64,000 bases of DNA, taken from an uncultured Bacteroidales bacterium. GTDB taxonomy: Bacteria > Bacteroidota > Bacteroidia > Bacteroidales > Bacteroidaceae. The notes under the pieces are model-generated. The model did not search any database. It saw nothing but the letters and a program-made list of their open reading frames with translations, and was not told the DNA's origin. Position 1 is the first letter of the stretch; every line of letters starts with the position of its first letter. The stretch covers positions 1 to 64,000 of the forward strand of contig CACYYM010000003.1 of the NCBI GenBank assembly GCA_902778625.1, read 5' to 3'. The position numbers and the translations under genes were made by a program. Shown one piece after another: positions 43,698 to 52,640 of this stretch.

Positions 43698-45370
43698 AAG
43701 CTGAAGCAAATACCGAAACTTGGCGTGAGCTGGTGCAGGTTGCGATGGAAACGTCCTTCCTGCTCTACCACCGTATCATCTGCAGCCTCACCATAGAGAA
43801 GGTAATGGTTGGCCATGTCTGTTAGGCTGATGCTCTGGTAGTCGTAGTTGTAGAGGGCACGAGTAAAGTCATAGTCGATGCCGACGCGCCACACAATATT
43901 GTGCTTCAGAGCGTACGAAAAGCAAATTCCAGTGCCGAAAATGAAACTGCCCCGACCGTCCAGATCGATAGCTTTAATGCGGTCGTAGGTGTTGATGTCC
44001 TTCTTCTCGTCAACCTTGGTCAGTTCATTCAGGAAGCCCATCAACTGGTCCTCATAATCATCATTTCCCGAGAAATTAGCCATATACCAGATATCGCCTG
44101 ACTGACGATGTCCGAAGAGCAGTTTTCCGCCCAGGCTCATCCTTTTATTTAATGGCAACTGCCCATAGACACCACCCATGACGTCGAAGCTGGAGAGCTG
44201 GTCTTTATGGGTGGTCGTACTGTGCTTATAGTTGGCATCAAATGGGTCGGGATGGCTATATTGGTTAGTGACGGGATCGTAATGAAGCAAGCCCGAAGTC
44301 CAGATGTCGTCTGTGCCGTTCCAGCGAGGGGTGACGGCTGTGCTGTTGATGCGAGCCCTCAAACCTAAGCCGACATAGGGATTCAGGAAGTATGCCGCTT
44401 CAGCTGCTATCACAGAACTCATGCCATGCTTGAGGCTACTCGGTCCACCTGCTGCAATCAGCTCATCGGGGACGCCTTTATGTCCCATCATGATGCCAGC
44501 ACCAGCTTGCAGGGAGAAGAACGATGGGTGTTCGCTCAGGTCGTTCAAATCTTCCATTTCGCGACGGATTGTATATTTGTCCTTGAAGATGAGGTCGGAA
44601 AGAGCGTAGCCCAGTTCAGTTGAAAGGATACCAATACCTGCTCCCATCATTACGTCGCTGACCCAGTGTCTGTTGTTCATCACGCGGAAAGCACCGATGC
44701 CGGTAGCCACAGCGTAGCCGCCGACACTGTACCAGAGGCTGCGCGTCAGGCCATACTCTTTATGCAGGATTGTGGCAGCCATGAAAGCGGTTGCGGTATG
44801 GCCGGAAGGGAAGGAATTGGAGGTAGAACCGTCGGGGCGCGTTTCCTTGGCAGAGTACTTGATGCCGTTGACCAAGCCGGCCATAATGACGGCAGAGAAG
44901 GCGTTGCTTGCCAGCAGGCGTCCCCACTGTGAGCGCCCTTCGTAGCCTGTCGCCTTCAAACCCCAAGTGAGCAGGAGCGGCGAGTATTGGATGTAGTCAT
45001 CGGCTTTATTGTGGAAGCCTTCGTTGATGTCGTTGTTGACCTTACGGACGTCTCGCTTTACGGCGTGCAGAGCGGCGCCAAGCGTCAGGTAGGGTACGCT
45101 GGCTAGTGTCATGTCGCGCTTCACCGTCCAATACCTTTCGGTTTTGTTTACATCGACGGCTTCGTTCTGCACCGAAAGGTTGCCCGTCATGCCTTGGCAC
45201 ATAATGGAAACGGGCATCGGCTCTTCCGTTATCTTCAGGTTAGCGCGTTCCTTGCGTATGCCTTCGAGCGTTGTCGGCAACGTCCAATGCAATGCGGGTA
45301 CTTGTGTGTCGATGGCAAAGGCTTGAAGCGTTGCCAACAAGAGAATAAAAAGGGGGAAATGCCTTAACAT
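43694..45370 (-). CDS. Secreted PAP2-family phosphatase with long C-terminal barrel-like region
   Basis: About 558 residues from the ATG at 45370; the frame opens earlier, at 45388, but that lies in the -7 box (45386-45393). After the signal peptide (TLQAFA) come about 120 residues, then the three PAP2 motifs in canonical form: [19 protein letters not shown] and [12 protein letters not shown]. The C-terminal 280 residues have outer-membrane-barrel strand patterns ending in SFGICFSF, with a terminal Phe. It is a longer paralogue of the 6775-8091 protein. Substrate may be lipid A, undecaprenyl pyrophosphate or another phosphate ester. Confidence 0.85.
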   Translation of the reverse strand: MLRHFPLFILLLATLQAFAIDTQVPALHWTLPTTLEGIRKERANLKITEEPMPVSIMCQGMTGNLSVQNEAVDVNKTERYWTVKRDMTLASVPYLTLGAALHAVKRDVRKVNNDINEGFHNKADDYIQYSPLLLTWGLKATGYEGRSQWGRLLASNAFSAVIMAGLVNGIKYSAKETRPDGSTSNSFPSGHTATAFMAATILHKEYGLTRSLWYSVGGYAVATGIGAFRVMNNRHWVSDVMMGAGIGILSTELGYALSDLIFKDKYTIRREMEDLNDLSEHPSFFSLQAGAGIMMGHKGVPDELIAAGGPSSLKHGMSSVIAAEAAYFLNPYVGLGLRARINSTAVTPRWNGTDDIWTSGLLHYDPVTNQYSHPDPFDANYKHSTTTHKDQLSSFDVMGGVYGQLPLNKRMSLGGKLLFGHRQSGDIWYMANFSGNDDYEDQLMGFLNELTKVDEKKDINTYDRIKAIDLDGRGSFIFGTGICFSYALKHNIVWRVGIDYDFTRALYNYDYQSISLTDMANHYLLYGEAADDTVVEQEGRFHRNLHQLTPSFGICFSF

Positions 45371-45385
45371 AGTTCTATTTTTCTG

Positions 45386-45393
45386 CAAATTTA
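45386..45393 (-). promoter_or_regulatory. -7 box for the PAP2 gene
   Basis: TAAATTTG followed by CAG on the minus strand. Fixes the start at 45370. Confidence 0.65.
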
Positions 45394-45437
45394 CGAAATA
45401 ACTGTGATCTATGCGCCATGGACGATGAACTTTTTCT

Positions 45438-45445
45438 TATATTTG
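45438..45445 (+). promoter_or_regulatory. -7 box for the double-propeller GH43 gene
   Basis: TATATTTG followed by CAG on the plus strand, 46 bp before the ATG at 45491. The leader consists almost entirely of a family C repeat. Confidence 0.7.
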
Positions 45446-45454
45446 CAGAAGAAA

Positions 45455-45487
45455 TGGTTAAATGGTAAATGATTAAATGGTAAATAT
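45455..45487 (+). repeat. Dispersed repeat, family C, in the GH43 leader
   Basis: ATGGTTAAATGGTAAATGAT and the bases to 45487: three (T)AAATGGTAAAT units between promoter and start codon. Confidence 0.6.
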
Positions 45488-45490
45488 GAG

Positions 45491-47350
45491 ATGAGACACT
45501 TTCGACTTCCTTCATCGGCTCTCCTCGCCGTGATGTTTTCAATTTTCAATCTTCATTTTTCGTTTGCTCACGCCTACGAGTTCATCTATGGCGACGACAC
45601 CCGAACAGGTACGCTTTTTGCCAAAGACCCTATCGTGGTATGGCATGGTGGACGCTACCTGATGTATTACAGCATACCGCCTCATAATAGTCGCGACTGG
45701 GAAGGCTGGAACATTGGCATTGCCGAGAGCCAAGACATGAAGCAGTGGCACAGGATTGGCGAGATAACACCTCAGGCCGATTACGAAGCAAAGGGACTTT
45801 GTGCACCTGGAGCATTGATGAGGAACGACACGATTCACCTCTTTTATCAGACTTATGGCGGAGGCAGGACCGATGCCATTTGCCATGCTTGGAGCACCGA
45901 CGGCCTGACCTTTGTTCGTGACCAGACCAATCCTATCTTCCGACCGACAGGCTCATGGAATTGTGGCCGAGCAATTGACGCTGAGGTCGTGGCATATAAG
46001 GGCAAGTACTTCCTTTATTTTGCCACCCGTGACCCGCAGTTCGAGCGGCAAATGCTAGGTGTGGCAACGGCTCCCATTGGTACAGACTTCCGCCGAAGTG
46101 ACTGGACTTTGGCTCTCGATGCACCCATACTTCAACCCGAACTGCCTTGGGAAGGCAAGTGTTGCGAGGGAGCAACGGTCATCGAGTACAAGAAAAAGCT
46201 TTACATGTTCTATGCTGCCGACTACAATAACTGCCCTCAGCAGATAGGCTTGGCGGTTAGCAAGGACGGCATCCACTGGCAACGTTGCTCGAACGAACCT
46301 TTCCTCCGCAATGGCTTGCCAGGCGAATGGAACGAGAGCGAGAGCGGACACCCTTGCGTCTATAAGGATCGGGAAGGCCAAACGCACCTCTTCTTCCAGG
46401 GCAACAACAGTCGTGGCCGCCATTGGCTCCTGACGAGTATGCCCCTCAAGTGGTCGAAGAAAGGACCTGAGATAGTCTATCCCAAGATGCTCGACAAGAT
46501 TCTCAATCCCGTTATCGACGCCGATGCTCCCGATCCCTCGGTTATTCGTGTTGCTGATACTTACTATGCCGCAGCCACTTCGGGCAACAAACCGCAAGCC
46601 TATCAGCGTTATCGTTCGAAGGACTTGCAGACGTGGGAGCCGATGGGCTTCATCTTCGACGAGTGGCCTGAATGGACGAACGGCAGCTTCTGGGCTCCAG
46701 AACTCTTCGACCTTTGTGGCCGCACAATGTGTTATTATACTGCTCGACAAAAGAGCGACGGCACCAGTTGCATCGGTGTGGCAATGGCTGACGGACCTGA
46801 AGGCAAGTTTAAGGACTACGGGCCTTTGGTGAAGACTACAAACGAGGCCATCGATGCCTTCGTTTTTCGTGATGGCACTCAGCTTTACATCACTTGGAAG
46901 GCTTACGGCCTCGACCCAAGCAAACGCCCCATAGAACTGCTTTGCCAGAAGCTTTCCGCAGACGGACTGCACCTCGAAGGCGAGCCGTTTATGCTGCTTC
47001 GCGACGATGAGAGACAAGGCATGGAAGGGCAGTGTGTCTTCCGTCAAGGCGATTGGTGGTACATCCTCTACAGTATTCGCGATTGCTGCTCGCCCAATAG
47101 CGATTATGCAGTCAGCGTGGCCCGCAGTCATTCCCTTCAAGGTCCTTGGGAAAAGTACGAAGGTAACCCCATCCTCGAAGGCCCGTCTCACAATATGCAA
47201 AGCTGTGGCCATGGCACGATGGTCAGGACTCCGAGTGGTGAGATGTTCTACCTCTGCCATGCTTACTATGTAGGTCGCTACAAAGAAGGTCGCAAAGCCG
47301 TTCTCTTCCGCCTTGAAATCGGTGAGGACGGCTGGGTACACGAGAAGTAA
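45491..47350 (+). CDS. Secreted double beta-propeller glycosidase (GH43-type)
   Basis: 619 residues with a signal peptide (cleavage near FAHAY) whose hydrophobic core includes the repeat-encoded FSIFNLHFSF. Two five-bladed propellers follow in tandem. The first (about 28-330; KDPIVVWHGGRYLMYYSIPP, GRAIDAEVVAYKGKYFLYFA) resembles GH43/GH117-like sequences; the second (about 345-615) begins DAPDPSVIRVADTYYAAATS with the GH43 catalytic Asp, followed by EAIDAFVFRDGTQLY and MEGQCVFRQGDWWYILYSIR carrying the acid Glu. Such enzymes act on arabinose-, xylose- or galactose-containing glycans. Whether both propellers are active is unclear. Confidence 0.83.
   Translation: MRHFRLPSSALLAVMFSIFNLHFSFAHAYEFIYGDDTRTGTLFAKDPIVVWHGGRYLMYYSIPPHNSRDWEGWNIGIAESQDMKQWHRIGEITPQADYEAKGLCAPGALMRNDTIHLFYQTYGGGRTDAICHAWSTDGLTFVRDQTNPIFRPTGSWNCGRAIDAEVVAYKGKYFLYFATRDPQFERQMLGVATAPIGTDFRRSDWTLALDAPILQPELPWEGKCCEGATVIEYKKKLYMFYAADYNNCPQQIGLAVSKDGIHWQRCSNEPFLRNGLPGEWNESESGHPCVYKDREGQTHLFFQGNNSRGRHWLLTSMPLKWSKKGPEIVYPKMLDKILNPVIDADAPDPSVIRVADTYYAAATSGNKPQAYQRYRSKDLQTWEPMGFIFDEWPEWTNGSFWAPELFDLCGRTMCYYTARQKSDGTSCIGVAMADGPEGKFKDYGPLVKTTNEAIDAFVFRDGTQLYITWKAYGLDPSKRPIELLCQKLSADGLHLEGEPFMLLRDDERQGMEGQCVFRQGDWWYILYSIRDCCSPNSDYAVSVARSHSLQGPWEKYEGNPILEGPSHNMQSCGHGTMVRTPSGEMFYLCHAYYVGRYKEGRKAVLFRLEIGEDGWVHEK
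45535..45562 (+). repeat. Dispersed repeat, family A, inside a signal peptide
   Basis: TTTTCAATTTTCAATCTTCA and the bases to 45562 encode FSIFNLHFSF in the hydrophobic core of the GH43 signal peptide. Confidence 0.75.
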
Positions 47351-47363
47351 TTACGCATTCTCT

Positions 47364-47485
47364 GTGTTGAGTTTGTCATTTCAACGTGTCGAGTTTGTCA
47401 TTTTAACGTGTCGAGTTTATCATTTTAACGTGCTGAGTTTGTCATTTCAACGTGCTGAGTTTGTCATTTCAACGTGTTGAGTTTG
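47364..47485 (+). repeat. 22-bp phased array of the CGTGTCGAGTT family (6 units)
   Basis: GTGTTGAG, GTGTCGAG or GTGCTGAG begins at 47364, 47386, 47408, 47430, 47452 and 47474, exactly 22 bp each time. The linker is TTTGTCATTTCAAC with small changes. It starts 13 bp after the GH43 stop, in the same orientation. Confidence 0.9.
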
Positions 47486-47760
47486 CTACTATTATTTAAT
47501 ATATAATGTATATAATAATAGATAGCCCTCGCACTTCTCTCACGATGTCAGTTCTGTCAGTTTAGTCAGTTCGTTATCTGACAAATGCAAACCTTGTTGA
47601 GAAATCCAGAGATGTGCGTTCTTTGGCAGTTCGTCTGGGCGAATTTCTATTTTTTTTGTCGCCTTATGTTATTTTTTATAAAAAAAAGTTGGCAAATGTG
47701 AATAAAAAGTTGTAACTTTACGGCTGGAAAGTTGTATTATTAACCATAAACGTAAAGATT
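47486..47760. other. Intergenic stretch with AT palindrome
   Basis: An imperfect palindrome CTATTATT...AATAATAG near 47488-47520 is followed by three TCAGTT-type micro repeats (47547-47572). A weak -7 match, TAACTTTA at 47713-47720, may serve the next gene. No open frame of note. It may be a decayed relative of the MITE-like elements. Confidence 0.4.
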
Positions 47761-50700
47761 ATGAGAAAGAAAACATTACTCATGACATTGCTCATGCTGA
47801 TAGGTTTCAGCTTTGCAAATGCAACAGATGTTGTGGTTGGTACACAGGAGTCGAACAAGCTGACGAACTTGTTCCCCACCAATCCCTACACAGCTTATTC
47901 TCTGACCGAGCAGATCTACACGCCCGCAGAGATTGGTACGAACGGAAGCATCACTTCCATCTCATTCTATCGCGACTGGACAAGCGAGTCGGTCGATGAA
48001 CTCAACATGCCTGGGCTGAAGCTTTACATGAAGCACACCACCAGCTCGAAGTTCAACAACAACACCGACATGATTGCGCTCAACGAAAGCAACCTTGTCT
48101 GGGAAGGAAACTTCACAGCTCCTTCCGTCGACTACAAGGGCTGGGTCACCATCGAGCTCGATGAGCCGTTCCAGTACAACGGCACCGACAACCTGTTGAT
48201 TGCCTTCTACGACACCAATCCGCAAAAGACAGAGGCCAACACCAACAAGTTCTACTACGTCACCACGACCGAGAACTCCGCACTGGCCTACTACAGCAAC
48301 GATGTCGTGCCCGACCTCAGCAGCATCAACAGCTACTCGGGTAGCACAATGCCTATGAAGGCGCACAACTATGTGAAGTTCAACATCGTACAACGTGTCA
48401 ACTTCGAGGTCAACAACCTGTACGAGTCCCGAGCCTTTCCCGTTTACACCAATTATAACTATAGCCTGACCGAGCAGATCTACACCGCGGCAGAAGTGGG
48501 CGAGGCAAAAGCCATTAATAGCCTCAGCTTCTTCATGACTTCTGACGTAGCGTATTCGCGCAACATCAAACTCTATCTGATGCATACCGATAAGGAGGCC
48601 TTCGATAACGATGATGACTTCCTGAGCTACTCGAATTCCAATATGGTGTTCCAGGGCAACGTGAACTTCGTGCCTGGTGACTGGACAACGATTACGTTCG
48701 ATGTCGCCTTCCCGTATAACGGTACACAGAACCTCGCCGTCATCTTTGTCGACGAGACAGGCACCTACACAACGCGATACTTCCTGGCATATCCTGCGGG
48801 ATCCTATCAAGGCCTGTTTTCATATACCGACAACTTCGTCGTAGGTGCGTCCAATGCGACTGACGCCACTCACACACGGGACCAATCAAAGGCCCAGATG
48901 CGCATTAATAATGGCGACATCATCGGCGAGATGAAGGCTACTATGCCATTCAATGCAGGTAACGCTTACTCGCTCTCTCAGCAGATTTACTTTCCGACCG
49001 ATTTCATCACTACGCCGAACGCCATCTCCAGCATCAGCTTCTACAACAAGGGCGCCGAGACAACGCGCAACATCGACCTCTATCTCGTGCACACTAGCAA
49101 GTACAAGTTCGAGAGCGCTACCGACTGGATTCCCTTCACGGAAAGCGACAAGGTCTTCAGCGGCAACGTTACCTTCGGAGAAGATGAGTGGACAGCAATA
49201 CAGTTCGACAAATACTTCGACTACGACGGCAACAGTTACGTCGCCCTCATCATCGACGACAACACTGGTGAGGCAGCCGATCCTGTGCAGTTCTCGGCTT
49301 TCTATTCCTCGTACGCAAGGACCAATATCTTATCCGGCAGCAGCAACTATACGGCAAGCAACATAAGCTCTTATGAAGGCACAGTCGGGAACTATCTCAA
49401 CGCCATTCGCGTCAACGACAAGGGCCTCAACTTCAAGCCCACGAGCATCGAGGTGAGCGACATCACTTGGGACGGCGCAACCGTCAGCTGGACAAGCCGC
49501 GGCTCGAAGTGGAACTTGCAGCTCTTTGGCGAAGGCTATGCCGATTGGGTTACATATGCAGAAGGACTCACCGAGCCGACCTTCACCTTCCACGACCTCA
49601 CGCCCGAGAGAGACTACCAGGTTCGCGTCCAGACCAACCACAACGGTGAGCTCTCCGACTGGGCTTATGCAGCGTTCACGACCGATGAGCGCTACCCCAG
49701 GCCCACGGATATTGAGGCCAGCGACATAACGTCCCACAGCGCAATCATCAGCTGGCAGGACAACTGCGACGCGAAGAGGTGGCAAGTCTATGTGGATGAA
49801 TATAGCTTGTCGGGTTCTTATCTCTGTGAGTGGAAAGACTTTGCCGATAGCAATCCCTTCATTCTCACTGGCCTCAAGCAAGGACATCAATACGAGGTAT
49901 ATGTTCGCGCCGTCATCGACGAGGAGAACGAAGTCTATAGTAACTGGAGCGAAGACTATGCTTATTTCACAACGCCCAAGGTTAATCCCGACATTCACTT
50001 CGCAGGCATCGACAACATTACGCCCTCTTCTGCCACCATCGCTTGGGAAGGCGGCAGCAGCAGCTATCAGGTTCGCTACAGGAAGTATGTTCCAGAAGAA
50101 GTTGTCTTCTTCGACGACTTCGAGAGCTACGACCTCACCACCAACGGCTGGGACGTCAGCATTAACGACGGCAACTCTCCTGGATGGACAGTTGCAAGTG
50201 ATGAAGGCAATGCGGTGCTTTGGTCACCCAGTTATTATAGCAGCACAGCATACAATGCCGACTGCTGGGCCATTACACCGCAAGTTGACCTGAAGGGTGT
50301 CCTGATGTTCAAGGAGCGTAACAGGAGCTCGAGTTATCCTGACACCTACGAGGTGCTGCTCTCCACGACAGGTAAGGCCAAGGAAGACTTTACGACGGTG
50401 CTCCTCCCGATGCATGCACCAACTGTCGAATGGACGGATGTCGAGATTGACCTCAGTGCCTACGAAGGGCAGCAGGGCTACATCGCCCTCCACCATGTAT
50501 CTACCGATAAGTATTATTTGCTCATCGACGACTTCGGCATCATCGACTTTTCAGGGCAAGAGCCTTGGCAGACTCTCAATGAGACGACGGAGAAGAGCGT
50601 GACCATCGAAGGCCTTGACGCTGATACAGAGTACGAGGTCGAGGTGCTTGGCTTGATGCAAAGCCAGGAACCCGTATCGACGGGCACCACAACCTTCACG

Positions 50701-52164
50701 ACGCTTGCTAAGAATCCGGCACCCTACGACTTCTCTGTCAACGCTGCCTCCACTACTGCCAATGTTAGTTGGACTGGCTACGGCAATCTCTACGAGGTCA
50801 AGTACAGAACGGCTGGCAGCTTCTTCGAGGACTTCGAGAGCAAGACAGATGGCCGCTTGCCCGTAGGCTGGACGACTATCGATGCTGACGGCGACGGCAA
50901 CACTTGGTTTACAGTTACTAGTAGTGATAATAATGATAGCAACGGTAATCCGAGATACTTCGGTAATACGACCGCTACCTCTGCAAGCTGGGTTAGCGGC
51001 GGCGGCGCTCTCACTCCCGACAACTGGCTCATTTCGCCGGCTGTGCCTCTCGACGGCACTTTGAGCGTATGGCTGCGCGGACAAGATCCCAACTATCCAA
51101 GCGAGCACTTCGCTATCTATCTCTCTACGGCAACGACCATTACCGACGTATCTGACTTCAACGTAACATTGGTAGGCGAGACAGTTGCTCAAGACGAATT
51201 GACAGAATACACCGCCGACCTCAGTGCTTACGCAGGTCAGATTGGCCACATTGCCATCCGCCACTACAACATCTCCGATATGTTCCGCCTCAATGTCGAT
51301 AACTTTAGCATCTCAGGCGAGCCCGGTCCTTGGGTGACGAAGTACGTGTCGAAGCCTGAGATTGCACTCACGGGCCTGATGCCAGGCATGTCCTACGAGG
51401 TGCAAGTCACCAGCCAGATGAGCGGCGAGCCTGATGCTACATCCACATTCTTTTTCGCAACTTATGCAACCGATCCCGTTGACATCACGCTCGACAACTA
51501 TGGGAACAACAAAAGCACAATCAACGCAAACCACGGCGTCTTGGCCAATGTCACCATCAATAACCTCTATTTCCCCGACGGACAGTGGGTACCTGTTACT
51601 CTGCCCTTCGACCTTGATGTGGCAAGCAGCCCGTTCACTGAAGCAAGGATGATGAATGGTTATGAAACGAAGGGCTCTACGCTTCTCGTGAACTTCCTTA
51701 CACCTGTGACAACCATGCAGGCAGGCGTTCCTTACCTCGTCAAGGTGGATCGTGGTGATGGCAGCAACCTCGTAGATCCCGTCTTCAATAATGTCACAAT
51801 CAACGCGACTCGGAACGACTACTCCGTTGACGGCATGTATTTCGAATATGCCCTGTACTATGAGTTATATTGTGATGTAGACTATTTCAATTACTTATAT
51901 GTATCTGATTTCGGCAGGCAGCTCAAGGAGTTGCATCAAAGCTGTTGGCTCTACGCCTTCCAGCCCTACCTCTACTATGGTGGCGACCTTACAGGCATCG
52001 ACCAGATTCTTGTGAACACCGGCGACAACGACATCGTGACCGGCATCGGCTCAGTTGAGAGCGAGACAGGCGACGAGATCATCTACAACGTTGCAGGCCA
52101 GCGCCTCGCCAAGAAGCAGAAGGGTGTCAACATCGTGAATGGCAAGAAGGTTCTTGTTAAGTAG
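47761..52164 (+). CDS. Large secreted fibronectin-III / cleaved-adhesin protein with C-terminal tail
   Basis: 1467 residues, signal peptide ending near FANA. Residues about 24-560 contain three copies of a 170-residue beta domain, each with YSLTEQIY or YSLSQQIY near its start and a KLYLMHT-type strand. Fibronectin type III domains follow (about 565-650, 655-745, 750-785). Two cleaved-adhesin (choice-of-anchor J) jelly rolls begin at VVFFDDFESYDL (about 782) and SFFEDFESKTDG (about 1019), as in gingipain adhesin regions, with another Fn3 between. A further beta domain precedes the tail IYNVAGQRLAKKQKGVNIVN and GKKVLVK. It is probably a cell-surface adhesin or glycan-binding protein; no catalytic motif is seen. 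Confidence 0.85.
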   Translation: MRKKTLLMTLLMLIGFSFANATDVVVGTQESNKLTNLFPTNPYTAYSLTEQIYTPAEIGTNGSITSISFYRDWTSESVDELNMPGLKLYMKHTTSSKFNNNTDMIALNESNLVWEGNFTAPSVDYKGWVTIELDEPFQYNGTDNLLIAFYDTNPQKTEANTNKFYYVTTTENSALAYYSNDVVPDLSSINSYSGSTMPMKAHNYVKFNIVQRVNFEVNNLYESRAFPVYTNYNYSLTEQIYTAAEVGEAKAINSLSFFMTSDVAYSRNIKLYLMHTDKEAFDNDDDFLSYSNSNMVFQGNVNFVPGDWTTITFDVAFPYNGTQNLAVIFVDETGTYTTRYFLAYPAGSYQGLFSYTDNFVVGASNATDATHTRDQSKAQMRINNGDIIGEMKATMPFNAGNAYSLSQQIYFPTDFITTPNAISSISFYNKGAETTRNIDLYLVHTSKYKFESATDWIPFTESDKVFSGNVTFGEDEWTAIQFDKYFDYDGNSYVALIIDDNTGEAADPVQFSAFYSSYARTNILSGSSNYTASNISSYEGTVGNYLNAIRVNDKGLNFKPTSIEVSDITWDGATVSWTSRGSKWNLQLFGEGYADWVTYAEGLTEPTFTFHDLTPERDYQVRVQTNHNGELSDWAYAAFTTDERYPRPTDIEASDITSHSAIISWQDNCDAKRWQVYVDEYSLSGSYLCEWKDFADSNPFILTGLKQGHQYEVYVRAVIDEENEVYSNWSEDYAYFTTPKVNPDIHFAGIDNITPSSATIAWEGGSSSYQVRYRKYVPEEVVFFDDFESYDLTTNGWDVSINDGNSPGWTVASDEGNAVLWSPSYYSSTAYNADCWAITPQVDLKGVLMFKERNRSSSYPDTYEVLLSTTGKAKEDFTTVLLPMHAPTVEWTDVEIDLSAYEGQQGYIALHHVSTDKYYLLIDDFGIIDFSGQEPWQTLNETTEKSVTIEGLDADTEYEVEVLGLMQSQEPVSTGTTTFTTLAKNPAPYDFSVNAASTTANVSWTGYGNLYEVKYRTAGSFFEDFESKTDGRLPVGWTTIDADGDGNTWFTVTSSDNNDSNGNPRYFGNTTATSASWVSGGGALTPDNWLISPAVPLDGTLSVWLRGQDPNYPSEHFAIYLSTATTITDVSDFNVTLVGETVAQDELTEYTADLSAYAGQIGHIAIRHYNISDMFRLNVDNFSISGEPGPWVTKYVSKPEIALTGLMPGMSYEVQVTSQMSGEPDATSTFFFATYATDPVDITLDNYGNNKSTINANHGVLANVTINNLYFPDGQWVPVTLPFDLDVASSPFTEARMMNGYETKGSTLLVNFLTPVTTMQAGVPYLVKVDRGDGSNLVDPVFNNVTINATRNDYSVDGMYFEYALYYELYCDVDYFNYLYVSDFGRQLKELHQSCWLYAFQPYLYYGGDLTGIDQILVNTGDNDIVTGIGSVESETGDEIIYNVAGQRLAKKQKGVNIVNGKKVLVK

Positions 52165-52215
52165 TCTCACCCCCCAAGCCCTCTCCCAAGAGAGCGGCGA
52201 GGAGATAGTATAATG

Positions 52216-52255
52216 AAGCCCGCCTATGCACAGAAGCATGGGCGGGCTTTTTTTA
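52216..52255 (+). terminator. Rho-independent terminator of the adhesin gene
   Basis: A 14-bp stem pairs 52216-52229 (AAGCCCGCCTATGC) with 52236-52249 (GCATGGGCGGGCTT) around ACAGAA, then a T-run. Confidence 0.9.
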
Positions 52256-52259
52256 TCCT

Positions 52260-52383
52260 CCGCAGGCGGCGTTTAAATCCCCGCGTGCGGCGTTGGCAAT
52301 CCCCGCGTGCGGCGTTGGTCATCCCCGCGTGCGGCGTTGGCCATCCCCGCGTGCGGCGTTTTAATTTCCGCGTGCGGCGTTTT
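52260..52383 (+). repeat. GC-rich 22-bp phased array 5 (6 units)
   Basis: Cores begin at 52260 (CCGCAGGCGG), 52281, 52303, 52325, 52347 and 52368 (CCGCGTGCGG), spaced 21, 22, 22, 22 and 21 bp. Linkers are CGTTGGCAATCC or close. This is the longest array, between the convergent adhesin and gdhA genes and already beyond the adhesin terminator. Confidence 0.9.
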
Positions 52384-52394
52384 ATGATGTGCAA

Positions 52395-52420
52395 CAAAAA
52401 AAGGGAGCATTACTGCTCCC
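52395..52420 (-). terminator. Rho-independent terminator for gdhA
   Basis: On the minus strand GGGAGCA (from 52420) pairs with TGCTCCC (to 52403), followed by a run of seven T. It is about 195 bp beyond the gdhA stop, after the 65-bp repeats. Confidence 0.8.
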
Positions 52421-52448
52421 TTAATTTTGAATTTTCAATTTTGAATTA
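52421..52448 (+). repeat. Dispersed repeat, family A, intergenic copy
   Basis: TTAATTTTGAATTTTCAATT and the bases to 52448, nearly palindromic, next to the gdhA terminator. Confidence 0.65.
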
Positions 52449-52450
52449 TG

Positions 52451-52480
52451 TCCTCCCCCTTGAGGGGGAGTTGGAGGAGG
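52451..52480 (+). repeat. Dispersed repeat, family B-like, intergenic copy
   Basis: TCCTCCCCCTTGAGGGGGAG followed by TTGGAGGAGG resembles the SPLGETEEG-coding repeat at 17735 and 21773, here outside any gene. Confidence 0.5.
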
Positions 52481-52484
52481 CTCT

Positions 52485-52640
52485 TATACGATGCCTTGCG
52501 CCATCATAGCGAAAATACTTGGCTTCGCTTCGCTCGCCGAGCTTTCCGCTATACGATTCCCTGCGCCATCATAGCGAAAATACTTGGCTTCGCTTCGCTC
52601 GCCGAGCTTTCCGCTATACGATGCCTTGCGCCATCATAGC
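52485..52640. repeat. 65-bp tandem repeat reaching into the 3' end of gdhA
   Basis: TATACGATGCCTTGCG begins at 52485 and 52615, and TATACGATTCCCTGCG at 52550, so the period is 65 bp and there are about 2.4 copies. The third, partial copy is the real end of gdhA (codons AMMAQGIV and stop). Each unit includes a hairpin-prone CTTGGC...GCCGAG. Confidence 0.9.

Noticed and set aside
46055..47341. 428-codon minus-strand frame opposite the double-propeller GH43
   Set aside because: Antisense shadow; the plus strand has signal peptide, promoter and propeller motifs.
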